A stretch of DNA of 34,409 bases from a virus. The stretch covers positions 1-34,409 of the IMG/VR virus record IMGVR_UViG_3300034121_000400. The stretch is one strand, 5' to 3'. Below the pieces are notes generated by a model. The model worked only from the letters and a program-made list of their open reading frames with translations, ran no database searches and had not been told where the DNA came from. The first letter of the stretch is position 1, and the number at the start of each line of letters is the position of its first letter. The position numbers and the translations under genes were made by a program. This document shows, piece by piece, positions 19,630 to 25,943 of the stretch.

Positions 19630-20288
19630 TGATAGGAACTAAAAAATTACCAAAAGACCAAATTGCCGATTATATTTCGGACACAACACAAACTGCTTTA
19701 AATGCAAAGCAAGGAACTTTGACATTAACAACTACTGGCACAAGTGGAGCAGCAACATTAGTAAGTAATACTTTAAATATTCCGCAATATTCTGGAGGGG
19801 GCGGTGCTGCAAAAGAATTTGTCAGAATGTTTCATCCACTATGGGGGTTTGCAGGAACAGCAGTTAATACTTGGTTTTCTTGGACAAGAAATAGTTCAAC
19901 AATGTTAACACAAAATCCAAATTCATTAGCTCAAACAACAAGCCCTCCTTTTCTTGGAGATAGCAACTTTCTTTTAGTTAATGGAAGAACTAAATTAAAT
20001 AAAGTCAGTTGGTCTAATAGAGATGGAACTAATGGAAATACTGTGCAAATATACATTAGGTCATTTACATTTGCTAACGGTACTTCCAGAGGTTCAGAAA
20101 CAAATGTACAAGTTTTAGTTGATGAAAGCTGGACTTTGCCAAGTACTTCATCAAATGGATTTAAAAATAATTTTACAATCGCAACACATACTTTAGATGC
20201 AATAACAGGAATACAAATAGCGGTTAGGTCAACATCAGGTACACCTCCTTCAATACAAGGGGTTAATTTAATTTTAGAGTTCGAATAA
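19629..20288 (+). CDS. Second tail-fibre / tip protein
   Basis: A 219-aa protein with a short helical start (KLPKDQIADYISDTTQ), a fibre module at about 26-56 (KQGTLTLTT, then TLNIPQYSGGGG), and a C-terminal beta-rich head domain from about residue 60. The fibre module is clearly related to one in the 1041-aa fibre (residues about 769-800), which suggests shuffling or duplication. It is plausibly a second receptor-binding or fibre-tip protein with a shared shaft element. Confidence 0.7.
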   Translation: MIGTKKLPKDQIADYISDTTQTALNAKQGTLTLTTTGTSGAATLVSNTLNIPQYSGGGGAAKEFVRMFHPLWGFAGTAVNTWFSWTRNSSTMLTQNPNSLAQTTSPPFLGDSNFLLVNGRTKLNKVSWSNRDGTNGNTVQIYIRSFTFANGTSRGSETNVQVLVDESWTLPSTSSNGFKNNFTIATHTLDAITGIQIAVRSTSGTPPSIQGVNLILEFE

Positions 20289-20289
20289 T

Positions 20290-20655
20290 ATGAAAGCAAG
20301 GATAGAAAATACAGAATTTAAAGGCATTTATACAGATGAATTTATACAAGATAATTTATCGAATATTATTAACGGTCAATTAGTTTCAGAATGGGAACTA
20401 ACTGAAATATTTCCTACAGAATTAGAACTTAAATTTATAAAATTAAAGTTTGATGGTTTAGTGTATTTTGAAGGAGCATCTGTTGAGGAAATTCAAGAAG
20501 CTGAAAACGCAAAAAAAAAAGTACAAAACCTTGAAATTTATAATGAATTATTATTAACAGATTGGTATGTCGTTAGATTTGTTGAAACTGGAATACAAAT
20601 ACCAGTTGAAATATTAGCAGAACGACAAGCAATAAGAAATCGTTATGCGAAATAA
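20290..20655 (+). CDS. Tail-fibre assembly-like protein
   Basis: A 121-aa protein. Its C-terminal half (LLLTDWYVVRFVETGIQIP, then ILAERQAIRNRY) matches the end pattern of tail-fibre assembly and related fibre-gene partner proteins, where a tDWyviR..EtG.piP..i...R..iR motif is typical. It directly follows the fibre genes, which supports a chaperone or fibre-capping role. It overlaps the next gene by 11 nt. Confidence 0.65.
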   Translation: MKARIENTEFKGIYTDEFIQDNLSNIINGQLVSEWELTEIFPTELELKFIKLKFDGLVYFEGASVEEIQEAENAKKKVQNLEIYNELLLTDWYVVRFVETGIQIPVEILAERQAIRNRYAK

Positions 20656-20833
20656 AATATTAAATATCGTAACTACTATAATCGGGGTTTGCATTTTGTT
20701 TTTGCAAGTATGGAAATATTACAGCCATACTTTAAATTTATCGTTTAATGAGGTTATTCTTACTATAATTGCATTATTATTATTAAAAGACCCAAATAAA
20801 TTAATTAACTTTGTAAAAAATAAAATAGAATAA
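20645..20833 (+). CDS. Holin candidate (62 aa, two membrane segments)
   Basis: A 62-residue protein with a hydrophobic stretch at about 5-22 (ILNIVTTIIGVCILFLQV) and a second at about 36-48 (VILTIIALLLL), separated by a short polar loop and ending in a basic tail (NKLINFVKNKIE). Small size, two membrane spans and position two genes before an endolysin fit a class II-like holin. The sequence alone does not exclude another small membrane protein. Confidence 0.6.
   Translation: MRNKILNIVTTIIGVCILFLQVWKYYSHTLNLSFNEVILTIIALLLLKDPNKLINFVKNKIE
20806..20813 (+). promoter_or_regulatory. TAACTTTG octamer inside the holin candidate gene
   Basis: The same octamer as at 178 and 2878, lying 19 nt before the ATG at 20833. 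It could give separate expression of the downstream lysis genes. It lies within coding sequence and lacks a clear -33 partner, so support is weak. Confidence 0.25.
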
Positions 20834-21093
20834 TGGATTATATCAACATCATTATCGGATCTTTACCAATGATAGGCACAATTGTAGGTATTTATATTAA
20901 AATGAACAATGTGATTATTCGTCAGGATATGAAAATTGAACATTTAGAAATGAAAATAAATGAAATACAAGTAAATGCCGAAAAATTGAATAACATTTTA
21001 TTTAAGAAGCTGGAAGAAATGGATAAAAAAATGGATGATGTAAGGATGCACGCATTTAGTTGTATTAATTTTAAAACTAATAAGAATGGATAA
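20833..21093 (+). CDS. Membrane-anchored coiled-coil lysis accessory protein
   Basis: An 86-aa protein with an N-terminal membrane segment (about 4-22, INIIIGSLPMIGTIVGIYI) followed by a coiled coil (about 35-70, heptad-like I, L and M spacing). It lies between the holin candidate and the endolysin and overlaps both (1 nt and 8 nt). This layout resembles i-spanin-like or holin-associated proteins of phage lysis cassettes. No lipobox or second spanin gene is seen. Confidence 0.55.
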   Translation: MDYINIIIGSLPMIGTIVGIYIKMNNVIIRQDMKIEHLEMKINEIQVNAEKLNNILFKKLEEMDKKMDDVRMHAFSCINFKTNKNG

Positions 21094-21562
21094 GATAAGT
21101 TTAAACAGAATCGAAAAGGCGCATCCTAAAATTAGAGAGGAATTAAGCGTATATTATAGAGAATGCAACAATTTACTGCCTAAACACGTTAGGCTTCGTT
21201 TTAGCCACGTTTTTAGAAGTCCACAAGAGCAACACGCACTTTATATACAAAAGCCAAAAGTAACTAACGCTGATTCGTGGCAATCTATCCATAATTACGG
21301 ATTAGCTTTTGATATTGTACTTTTATATGATAAAAATGGCGATGGAACTTTTGAAACTGCATCTTGGACCATTGATGAACATTGGGATAGAGTAGTAAGC
21401 TATTTTAAAAGCAAAGGTTATGAATGGGGTGGCGATTGGAAAACATTTAAAGATAAACCACACTTTGAAAAAAACTTCGGCTTTGATTGGAAAACGCTTA
21501 AAAGTAGATTTGATAGAGGAATAATTATAAATGATAACGGAATTACATACCCTAAAATATAA
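21086..21562 (+). CDS. Endolysin: M15-family peptidase (L-Ala-D-Glu / D-Ala-D-Ala type)
   Basis: A 158-aa zinc peptidase. The signature SIHNYGLAFD (residues 67-76) supplies zinc ligands H69 and D76. H126 in DKPHFEK is the third ligand, and FRSPQEQ (43-49) is the usual conserved segment upstream. Domain length is normal for a single-domain M15C lysin, with no added cell-wall-binding domain, as is usual for Gram-negative hosts. No signal peptide is present, so export would depend on the holin. It overlaps the membrane protein gene by 8 nt. Confidence 0.92.
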   Translation: MDKISLNRIEKAHPKIREELSVYYRECNNLLPKHVRLRFSHVFRSPQEQHALYIQKPKVTNADSWQSIHNYGLAFDIVLLYDKNGDGTFETASWTIDEHWDRVVSYFKSKGYEWGGDWKTFKDKPHFEKNFGFDWKTLKSRFDRGIIINDNGITYPKI

Positions 21563-21566
21563 TAAA

Positions 21567-21728
21567 ATGGAAAAAAAAGATTTGATTAATTTAGCATTAA
21601 AAGAAGTAGCTATTAAGTACAGCGAAAGTCCTGCAACTACAAACGCTGGAAGATGGTTGAGGTTAATTGTTAAGTATTTGCCAACTGATTTAATTGTTAA
21701 GGCATTTGCACATAAATTGAGTAGGTAA
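21567..21728 (+). CDS. Small protein after the endolysin (53 aa)
   Basis: A 53-aa protein (MEKKDLINLA start, AHKLSR end). An in-frame ATG at 21531 would add 12 residues but overlaps the endolysin. The ATG at 21567 follows an A-rich leader 4 nt after the endolysin stop. It is amphipathic and mostly helical, with no membrane segment. It is the last gene before a terminator. Function unknown. Confidence 0.6.
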   Translation: MEKKDLINLALKEVAIKYSESPATTNAGRWLRLIVKYLPTDLIVKAFAHKLSR

Positions 21729-21765
21729 TTTAAACGGGATTAGGGTGTCTCCTGGTCGAAACTAA

Positions 21766-21795
21766 AACTGATTATTAATTTAATCGGTTTTTTTT
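21766..21795 (+). terminator. Terminator closing the lysis operon
   Basis: A 9-bp stem, AACTGATTA/TAATCGGTT, including one G-T pair, with a 6-nt loop and a run of T to 21795. It separates the late genes from the control block. The preceding stretch 21729-21765 contains a comparatively GC-rich patch (about 21735-21760) with no recognised role. Confidence 0.85.
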
Positions 21796-21805
21796 ATGTC
21801 TTTTA

Positions 21806-21836
21806 TTTTAGTAATTGAAATTTATTACTATATTTG
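21806..21836 (+). promoter_or_regulatory. Promoter with palindromic operator, copy A
   Basis: The -7 element TATATTTG (21829-21836) fits TAnnTTTG. A T-rich -33 position (21806-21809, TTTT) lies 19 nt upstream. Filling the spacer is the 18-bp palindrome GTAATTGAAATTTATTAC (21811-21828), with GTAAT/ATTAC arms. Near-identical palindromes occupy the same place in promoters B and C. A protein bound here would block polymerase. It drives the small HTH gene at 21864, which suggests autoregulation. Confidence 0.7.
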
Positions 21837-21863
21837 CATTTATAAATTATAAAACAAAATGCT

Positions 21864-22034
21864 ATGAATAAAAAACTAAAAGAATTATTTATTAAATCAG
21901 GCTTAACAAAAGCCGAGTTTTCCAGAAAGTGCGGAATTAAAAAACAAAATCTTAATCCGTATTTAACCGATTTGTATGAAATGAAACTTTCAACTTTTGA
22001 AAAAATAAAAAAGAAGTATTATGAACGTAGTTAG
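21864..22034 (+). CDS. Cro-like HTH regulator (56 aa)
   Basis: A 56-aa protein that is essentially one helix-turn-helix domain of the XRE/Cro type: LKELFIKSGLTKAEFSRKCG (5-24) is helices 1-2 with the LTKAEFSRKCGI turn, and IKKQNLNPYL (25-34) is the recognition helix. The C-terminus is lysine-rich. No dimerisation or cleavage domain is present, so it resembles Cro or the controller proteins of restriction-modification systems more than a CI repressor. It overlaps the cytosine methyltransferase by 14 nt, so the two are expressed together. Promoter A with its palindrome lies directly upstream, and the same palindrome marks two other promoters. The simplest reading is that this protein controls all three. 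Confidence 0.8.
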   Translation: MNKKLKELFIKSGLTKAEFSRKCGIKKQNLNPYLTDLYEMKLSTFEKIKKKYYERS

Positions 22035-23025
22035 CCTATTTAACGGAATGAATACAGGCAGACAAGCTTTGGAAAACGTAGGTATAAAAGTCGATAAATA
22101 CTATTCAAGTGAGATAAAGCCTTACGCTATTGAATTAACTCAATACCATTTTCCTGATACTATTCAAGTAGGCGACGTAACCAAATGGAGAGAATGGGAT
22201 ATTGATTGGAAAAGCATTGATTTAATATTAAGCGGATCGCCTTGCCAAGATTTAAGCGCAGCAGGAAAACGTGCCGGAATTAATGGTAAAAAATCTTCTT
22301 TATTTTTTGTATTTATTGAGATATTAGAACACGTTAAATCACTTAATCCAAATGTATTATTCCTTCAAGAAAATGTTGGTTCAGCTTCTAAATTGGATGT
22401 CGGTATTATGTCAAGAGCGTTGGGAGTTTATCCTGTTAGAATCAATTCAAAGTTAGTTACTGCTCAATTAAGGGATCGTTATTATTGGAGTAATATAAGA
22501 ACAAAAGAAACGATGTTTGATGTAGTTACAGATATTCCACAACCGAAAGATAGAAATATAATGTTTAAAGATATTTTAACAAGTGGTTATATTGATGTTG
22601 ACAAACACAATTGTTTAAAAACATATAGAAGCGATGGAAGTCAAGAATATTTAAAACACAGAAACGAAACTACAGGGATGATTACTTTGATTTATGAAGT
22701 AAACAACGAATTAAGATGTAAAACAAATACTGTAAGAGGATATGATATAGTTACAGAAGATGATTGTTTGGATTTATCTTTTACAACAAGCACAACTCGC
22801 AGAGGTAGAGTTACAAAAGGCAAAAGTCCTTGTTTAATGGAAAGTTCAAATAATCTTTATTCTTATAAAGATGGAATTGTAAGAACAGTTAACCAGGTTG
22901 AAATGGAAAGATTACAGGGTTTTCCTGATGGATATACAAGTATTTTATCTAAAGCAAAAGCAGGATCATTGCTTGGAGATGGTTGGACTTTACCAGTAAT
23001 TGAACATATTTTTTCATTTATTTAA
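22021..23025 (+). CDS. C5-cytosine DNA methyltransferase
   Basis: A 334-aa enzyme transferring methyl from SAM to cytosine C5. Motif I is VVSLFNGMNTG (3-13). Motif IV SGSPCQDLSAAGK (71-83) has the catalytic Cys75. Motif VI is ENVG (117-120) and motif VIII QLRDRYYW (149-156). The target-recognition region is about 170-285, and motifs IX-X are RTVNQVEMERLQGFPDGYT and LGDGWTLPVIEHIF. The motif VIII form resembles the Dnmt3-like bacterial group. All catalytic motifs are intact. No endonuclease partner is adjacent, so it is an orphan modification enzyme, probably protecting phage DNA. It is co-transcribed with the HTH gene, which may time its expression. Confidence 0.95.
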   Translation: MNVVSLFNGMNTGRQALENVGIKVDKYYSSEIKPYAIELTQYHFPDTIQVGDVTKWREWDIDWKSIDLILSGSPCQDLSAAGKRAGINGKKSSLFFVFIEILEHVKSLNPNVLFLQENVGSASKLDVGIMSRALGVYPVRINSKLVTAQLRDRYYWSNIRTKETMFDVVTDIPQPKDRNIMFKDILTSGYIDVDKHNCLKTYRSDGSQEYLKHRNETTGMITLIYEVNNELRCKTNTVRGYDIVTEDDCLDLSFTTSTTRRGRVTKGKSPCLMESSNNLYSYKDGIVRTVNQVEMERLQGFPDGYTSILSKAKAGSLLGDGWTLPVIEHIFSFI

Positions 23026-23032
23026 TTATTTA

Positions 23033-23063
23033 TTTGCGTAATTAAAAATTATTACTATCTTTG
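23033..23063 (+). promoter_or_regulatory. Promoter with palindromic operator, copy B
   Basis: -33 TTTG (23033-23036), then exactly 19 nt, then -7 TATCTTTG (23056-23063): a full match to the Bacteroidetes promoter pattern. The spacer contains GTAATTAAAAATTATTAC (23038-23055), differing from copy A at 2 of 18 positions. It lies 7 nt after the methyltransferase stop and serves the small-gene/ERF/SSB operon beginning at 23086. Confidence 0.75.
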
Positions 23064-23085
23064 ACAAAAATAAAACAAAACAACT

Positions 23086-23178
23086 ATGAAAAACTTCTTT
23101 TTAAAACTCGAGTACCAAATTAGATTTGCTTACATTTTAGCGATAATCTTTATTCTTAATTTCATCTTCAGATCATAA
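23086..23178 (+). CDS. Small membrane protein (30 aa), first gene of operon B
   Basis: A 30-aa protein with a basic N-terminus (MKNFFLKLEY) and one hydrophobic helix (about 13-27, FAYILAIIFILNFIF). It is the first ORF behind promoter B with an A-rich leader typical of this genome, and its stop overlaps the next ATG (TAATG). No family is recognised. It is too short for standard gene finders. Confidence 0.55.
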   Translation: MKNFFLKLEYQIRFAYILAIIFILNFIFRS

Positions 23179-23279
23179 TGGAAAACAAAGAAAAATTTAA
23201 TGAATGGATGCAAAAGATTAAAAATATTTATTTTGCAGATAATGAACAAATGACTAACGCTTACACTAAAATCAATTAA
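23178..23279 (+). CDS. Small hypothetical protein (33 aa)
   Basis: A 33-aa polar, helical protein (MENKEKFNEWMQKIKN start) linked to its neighbours by a one-base overlap upstream and a 1-nt gap downstream. No family or motif is recognised. The tight packing between two other ORFs is the main support. Confidence 0.5.
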   Translation: MENKEKFNEWMQKIKNIYFADNEQMTNAYTKIN

Positions 23280-23280
23280 T

Positions 23281-23532
23281 ATGAATAGTTACGATGCTTG
23301 GAAAGATGGCAGGTTTAATCCTGAATCACCAATAAACCAAATAGAAGTAGATGCCGAAATAGTTAACGGTTGGGACAACTTAACAGATGCTTATTATAGC
23401 GGACACGTTCACGCTTTTTACGATGTTCAAATAGAAATATTAAAAGAATTAGATATACTATTAGAGATAGCAAAATTAAACGCATCAGGAACAAAAAGCA
23501 GAATTGAGGATTTAATAAATAAATGTAAATAA
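23281..23532 (+). CDS. Hypothetical protein (83 aa)
   Basis: An 83-aa acidic protein beginning MNSYDAWKDGRFNPES, with a YYSGHVHAFYDVQIEIL segment in the middle and a helical C-terminus. Located in the operon leading to the recombination genes, one base before the next ORF's spacer. No family is recognised. It contains no membrane segment. Confidence 0.65.
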   Translation: MNSYDAWKDGRFNPESPINQIEVDAEIVNGWDNLTDAYYSGHVHAFYDVQIEILKELDILLEIAKLNASGTKSRIEDLINKCK

Positions 23533-23533
23533 G

Positions 23534-23980
23534 ATGGGAGCAAATTCAGAAACATTTTTGGAATTAAGAGCGCAAGACTTCGTAACAATGTATGACGCAA
23601 GTTTTACAAAAAAAGAAGCGCAAAAAGTAGGTTTAAAACTTGTTACCGATTTACTGGATAATGGTAACGTAGATAAAATGGAATTCATAGCTAATTTAGC
23701 ACGTTTAAGCGAAGTTGTAGGTACTGCAATGACTGAAGCGAGAAAACATATTACCGAAGAAAAACAGACTGTTATGGGCGTTGAATTTACTCCAGTTAAC
23801 GGAGGTAATACGATTAACTATTTAGAAGATCCAATTTACCAACAATTAAAAGCGGATTTAGATGCAAGAGCTGAATTGCTTAAATTAGCGCAAAAACAAA
23901 ACGTTATTGACATGTACGGTAATGACGTACCAGTGGTAAGCACAACGCCACGCAAATCGAGTATAACTATTAAATTTTAA
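23534..23980 (+). CDS. Hypothetical protein before the annealing protein gene (148 aa)
   Basis: A 148-aa protein, helical and charged. Visible parts are AQDFVTMYDASFTKKEAQ (about 13-30), a central helix NVDKMEFIANLARLSEVVG (about 45-63), and a C-terminal segment with DPIYQQLKADLDARAELLK. Genes in this position next to ERF or RecT-type proteins often encode partner proteins or exonuclease-like factors, but I see no nuclease motif. The function is open. It is 4 nt upstream of the ERF gene and so co-expressed with it. Confidence 0.65.
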   Translation: MGANSETFLELRAQDFVTMYDASFTKKEAQKVGLKLVTDLLDNGNVDKMEFIANLARLSEVVGTAMTEARKHITEEKQTVMGVEFTPVNGGNTINYLEDPIYQQLKADLDARAELLKLAQKQNVIDMYGNDVPVVSTTPRKSSITIKF

Positions 23981-23984
23981 TACT

Positions 23985-24470
23985 ATGAAAAATATAGCAT
24001 CCGCATTAGTAAAAGCACAATTAGAAATGATAACACCAAAGAAGGGTAGTGTTAATCCATTCTTTAAGAATAAGTACGCAGATTTAAACGATGTTTTACA
24101 AGCAGTTGTACCAGCTTTAAACAATAACGGAATTGTATTATTACAACCTTTGATTAATATTGATGGCAAAAACTTTGTAAAAACTGTTTTAATGCACGAA
24201 TCAGGCGAAATATTCGAATCTTTGGCAGAAATATTTTGTAAAAATACAAATGACGCACAGGCCTATGGATCTGGTGTAACTTATGCACGTAGGTATAGTT
24301 TGAGCTCAATTTGCGGTATCGGTTCAGAGGATGACGATGCACAAAAAGCGGTACAAGCTAAACCAATGGCAACGGCTGAAATATTAGCCAAAGCGAAGGC
24401 AACAGGGGCGACAATGGCGCAAATTAAGAGTAAATACAGCGTAACAGCTGAACAAGAAAAGAATTATTAA
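23985..24470 (+). CDS. erf: ERF-family single-strand annealing protein
   Basis: A 161-aa recombinase of the ERF superfamily. Diagnostic segments are KNKYADLNDVLQAVVPALNN (about 28-47) near the N-terminus and the signature QAYGSGVTYARRYSLSSICG (about 91-110) followed by the acidic EDDDAQKA. The family anneals complementary single strands, often to circularise or repair phage DNA with an SSB. The SSB-like gene follows 22 nt later, giving a compact recombination pair. Length is at the short end for the family, since ERF proteins are often near 200 aa. Confidence 0.9.
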   Translation: MKNIASALVKAQLEMITPKKGSVNPFFKNKYADLNDVLQAVVPALNNNGIVLLQPLINIDGKNFVKTVLMHESGEIFESLAEIFCKNTNDAQAYGSGVTYARRYSLSSICGIGSEDDDAQKAVQAKPMATAEILAKAKATGATMAQIKSKYSVTAEQEKNY

Positions 24471-24492
24471 TAATCACTAAATAAATAAACAA

Positions 24493-24828
24493 ATGGCTTT
24501 AGAAGTAACAGGAATTATCGAAAACATTTTACAATTAGAAAAAGGACAGTCAAAAGATGGTAAACAATGGCAAAAACAAAGTTTCTTATTAAAAACAGAT
24601 GAGCAATATAACAACCTTTATTGTTTTGAAATTTTTGGCGATGAGAAAGTAGAAAACTTTATTAAATTCAATAAAGTAGGTCAATCGGTAAAAGTGGATT
24701 TTAACGTAGGTTGCAACGAGTGGAACGGTAAATATTTTACTAAATTATCAGCTTGGAAAATCTTTAAAGCTGATTCAAAAGAAGAAGAAGTTTCACAAGA
24801 AGAAATCGAATCTGATTTACCATTTTAG
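24493..24828 (+). CDS. ssb: Single-stranded DNA-binding protein (DUF3127-like OB fold)
   Basis: A 111-aa protein resembling the Bacteroidetes DUF3127 proteins: MALEVTGIIENILQ start, KDGKQWQKQSFLLKT strand pair, then FEIFGDEKVENF. The C-terminus is acidic and ends in ESDLPF, the classic SSB tail that recruits partner proteins. An OB fold plus DLPF tail, next to ERF, strongly supports ssDNA binding in phage replication and recombination. Confidence 0.82.
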   Translation: MALEVTGIIENILQLEKGQSKDGKQWQKQSFLLKTDEQYNNLYCFEIFGDEKVENFIKFNKVGQSVKVDFNVGCNEWNGKYFTKLSAWKIFKADSKEEEVSQEEIESDLPF

Positions 24829-24840
24829 TATTAACAAAAT

Positions 24841-24860
24841 CCCCCTATTAATTTAGGGGG
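24841..24860. other. Perfect 7-bp GC-rich hairpin between SSB and the next gene
   Basis: CCCCCTA, a 6-nt loop TTAATT, then TAGGGGG. No T-run follows on the + strand, so it is not a canonical terminator here. Read on the - strand it is followed by GATTTTG. It may be an mRNA-processing or stability element that makes the SSB message more abundant than its downstream genes. Confidence 0.7.
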
Positions 24861-24880
24861 TTATAAAAACAAAAAACAAA

Positions 24881-25222
24881 ATGATACCAGAAGAAAATAG
24901 AATTAATCACATCGTTATAAGTTCACAAGTTTTGAGTTATTATATTGCTGGAATGAAATCAGACAACTATTTTAAAAAAGTTTTATTAAAATTTACAAAT
25001 AATTTTATTGACCAACTTAAAACTGTTGAATGGAAGTATTTCGATAAAATGTTTAAAAAGGAAGAAGAAGCCAGTGTAATTGTTTATGAAACTTATGACA
25101 ACTTTATAAAAACAATTGCATCCGTTCCAATTTGGGAAATGCAGAATGTGAGCCAAATTTTAGAAGCGTACAACAAAGATCCTAAAAGTATAGAAGGATT
25201 GGTAAAAAAGATATTAAAATGA
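24881..25222 (+). CDS. Hypothetical protein (113 aa)
   Basis: A 113-aa protein, mostly helical, K/E/F-rich (MIPEENRINHIVISSQ start; VEWKYFDKMFKKEEE in the middle). No membrane segment or catalytic motif is visible. It has an A-rich leader ending in AAAACAAAATG and its stop overlaps the next gene (ATGA). No family is recognised. Confidence 0.6.
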   Translation: MIPEENRINHIVISSQVLSYYIAGMKSDNYFKKVLLKFTNNFIDQLKTVEWKYFDKMFKKEEEASVIVYETYDNFIKTIASVPIWEMQNVSQILEAYNKDPKSIEGLVKKILK

Positions 25223-25392
25223 AAACAGAAGAAATTGCACAATTAATAGAATGGATTGATACAGAACTTAACTTGGTAAAAATTCAAGATGGTTTTTTAT
25301 ATCATGGTCAATATTTTACTAACGAACAAATCATTGAAATATGGAAGCGCCAAAACACTACGACAATAGCAAAGGAACGCTCTACAAAGTAG
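25219..25392 (+). CDS. Small hypothetical protein (57 aa)
   Basis: A 57-aa protein (MKTEEIAQLIEWIDTELNLV start) coupled upstream by ATGA. Its last 52 nt overlap the next gene in a different frame. The first 40 residues look like a folded helical/strand unit (IQDGFLYHGQYFTNEQIIEI), while the overlapped tail is low in hydrophobics. Probably real because it fills a gap that would otherwise be 118 nt. Function unknown. Confidence 0.5.
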   Translation: MKTEEIAQLIEWIDTELNLVKIQDGFLYHGQYFTNEQIIEIWKRQNTTTIAKERSTK

Positions 25393-25532
25393 CATCCGAA
25401 AGAAATTGGAATCCTTATTTATTTGACATTGTCAAAAGACTTGAAAGAGCAGAAAAAAAAGGAGAGTTTAAAACAGATTTAGAAAAAAGTATATTAGTAA
25501 TTAATTTATGGTTAAAAGAAAATGATAAATAA
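25341..25532 (+). CDS. DUF3310-like small protein
   Basis: A 63-aa protein with the pattern PKHYDNSKGTLYK, FDIVKRLERAEKKGEF and DLEKSILVINLWL. It recalls the DUF3310 phage family (HY...iKYi.R...K....eDL.KA...l), sometimes annotated as a nucleotide-kinase-related protein without biochemical proof. It overlaps the following MazG-like gene by 11 nt, which fits a nucleotide-metabolism pair. Confidence 0.65.
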   Translation: MEAPKHYDNSKGTLYKVASERNWNPYLFDIVKRLERAEKKGEFKTDLEKSILVINLWLKENDK

Positions 25533-25887
25533 AGTTAGAGAATTTCAGAAAACAGGACAACAAATTGTAAACGATTTACCAACGGTTAATAGTTTTAAAG
25601 ATTGTGAATTACGATACAAGCTAATGAAAGAGGAAAACCTTGAGTATTTGGGTGCGTGTTATAATAATGATAAAGTTGAAATATTAGATGCATTAGTGGA
25701 TCAGGCTTATGTATTATTTGGCACTATTAATTTTCACGGAATGCAGGATATATTTTCGGAAGCATTTAGGAGAGTTCACGCTAACAATATGAGTAAGTTT
25801 CCAAATGGAAAAGTATTGTTAGATCCTGATGGCAAAATATTGAAACCTGAAGGATTTGTACCGGTCGATTTGTCAGATTTAATTTAG
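25522..25887 (+). CDS. MazG-like nucleotide pyrophosphohydrolase
   Basis: A 121-aa all-alpha NTP pyrophosphatase candidate. The metal-binding signature EExxE...ExxD is visible as E37, E38, E41 and E53, D56, with D60 following. The C-terminal stretch FRRVHANNMSKF, then DPDGKILKPEGF, is typical of phage members of this superfamily. Such enzymes hydrolyse NTPs or dNTPs to monophosphates, cleaning nucleotide pools or lowering alarmone-type signals. It is the last gene of the operon before a strong terminator. Confidence 0.82.
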   Translation: MINKVREFQKTGQQIVNDLPTVNSFKDCELRYKLMKEENLEYLGACYNNDKVEILDALVDQAYVLFGTINFHGMQDIFSEAFRRVHANNMSKFPNGKVLLDPDGKILKPEGFVPVDLSDLI

Positions 25888-25894
25888 TATATTT

Positions 25895-25926
25895 ATACGC
25901 TCTATAACAGGAGCGTATTTTTTTTT
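25895..25926 (+). terminator. Strong terminator after the MazG-like gene
   Basis: Perfect 8-bp stem ATACGCTC/GAGCGTAT with an 8-nt loop, followed by a T-run to 25926. It ends the operon that starts at promoter B. Confidence 0.93.
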
Positions 25927-25943
25927 AATCAAATAACCAAAAT

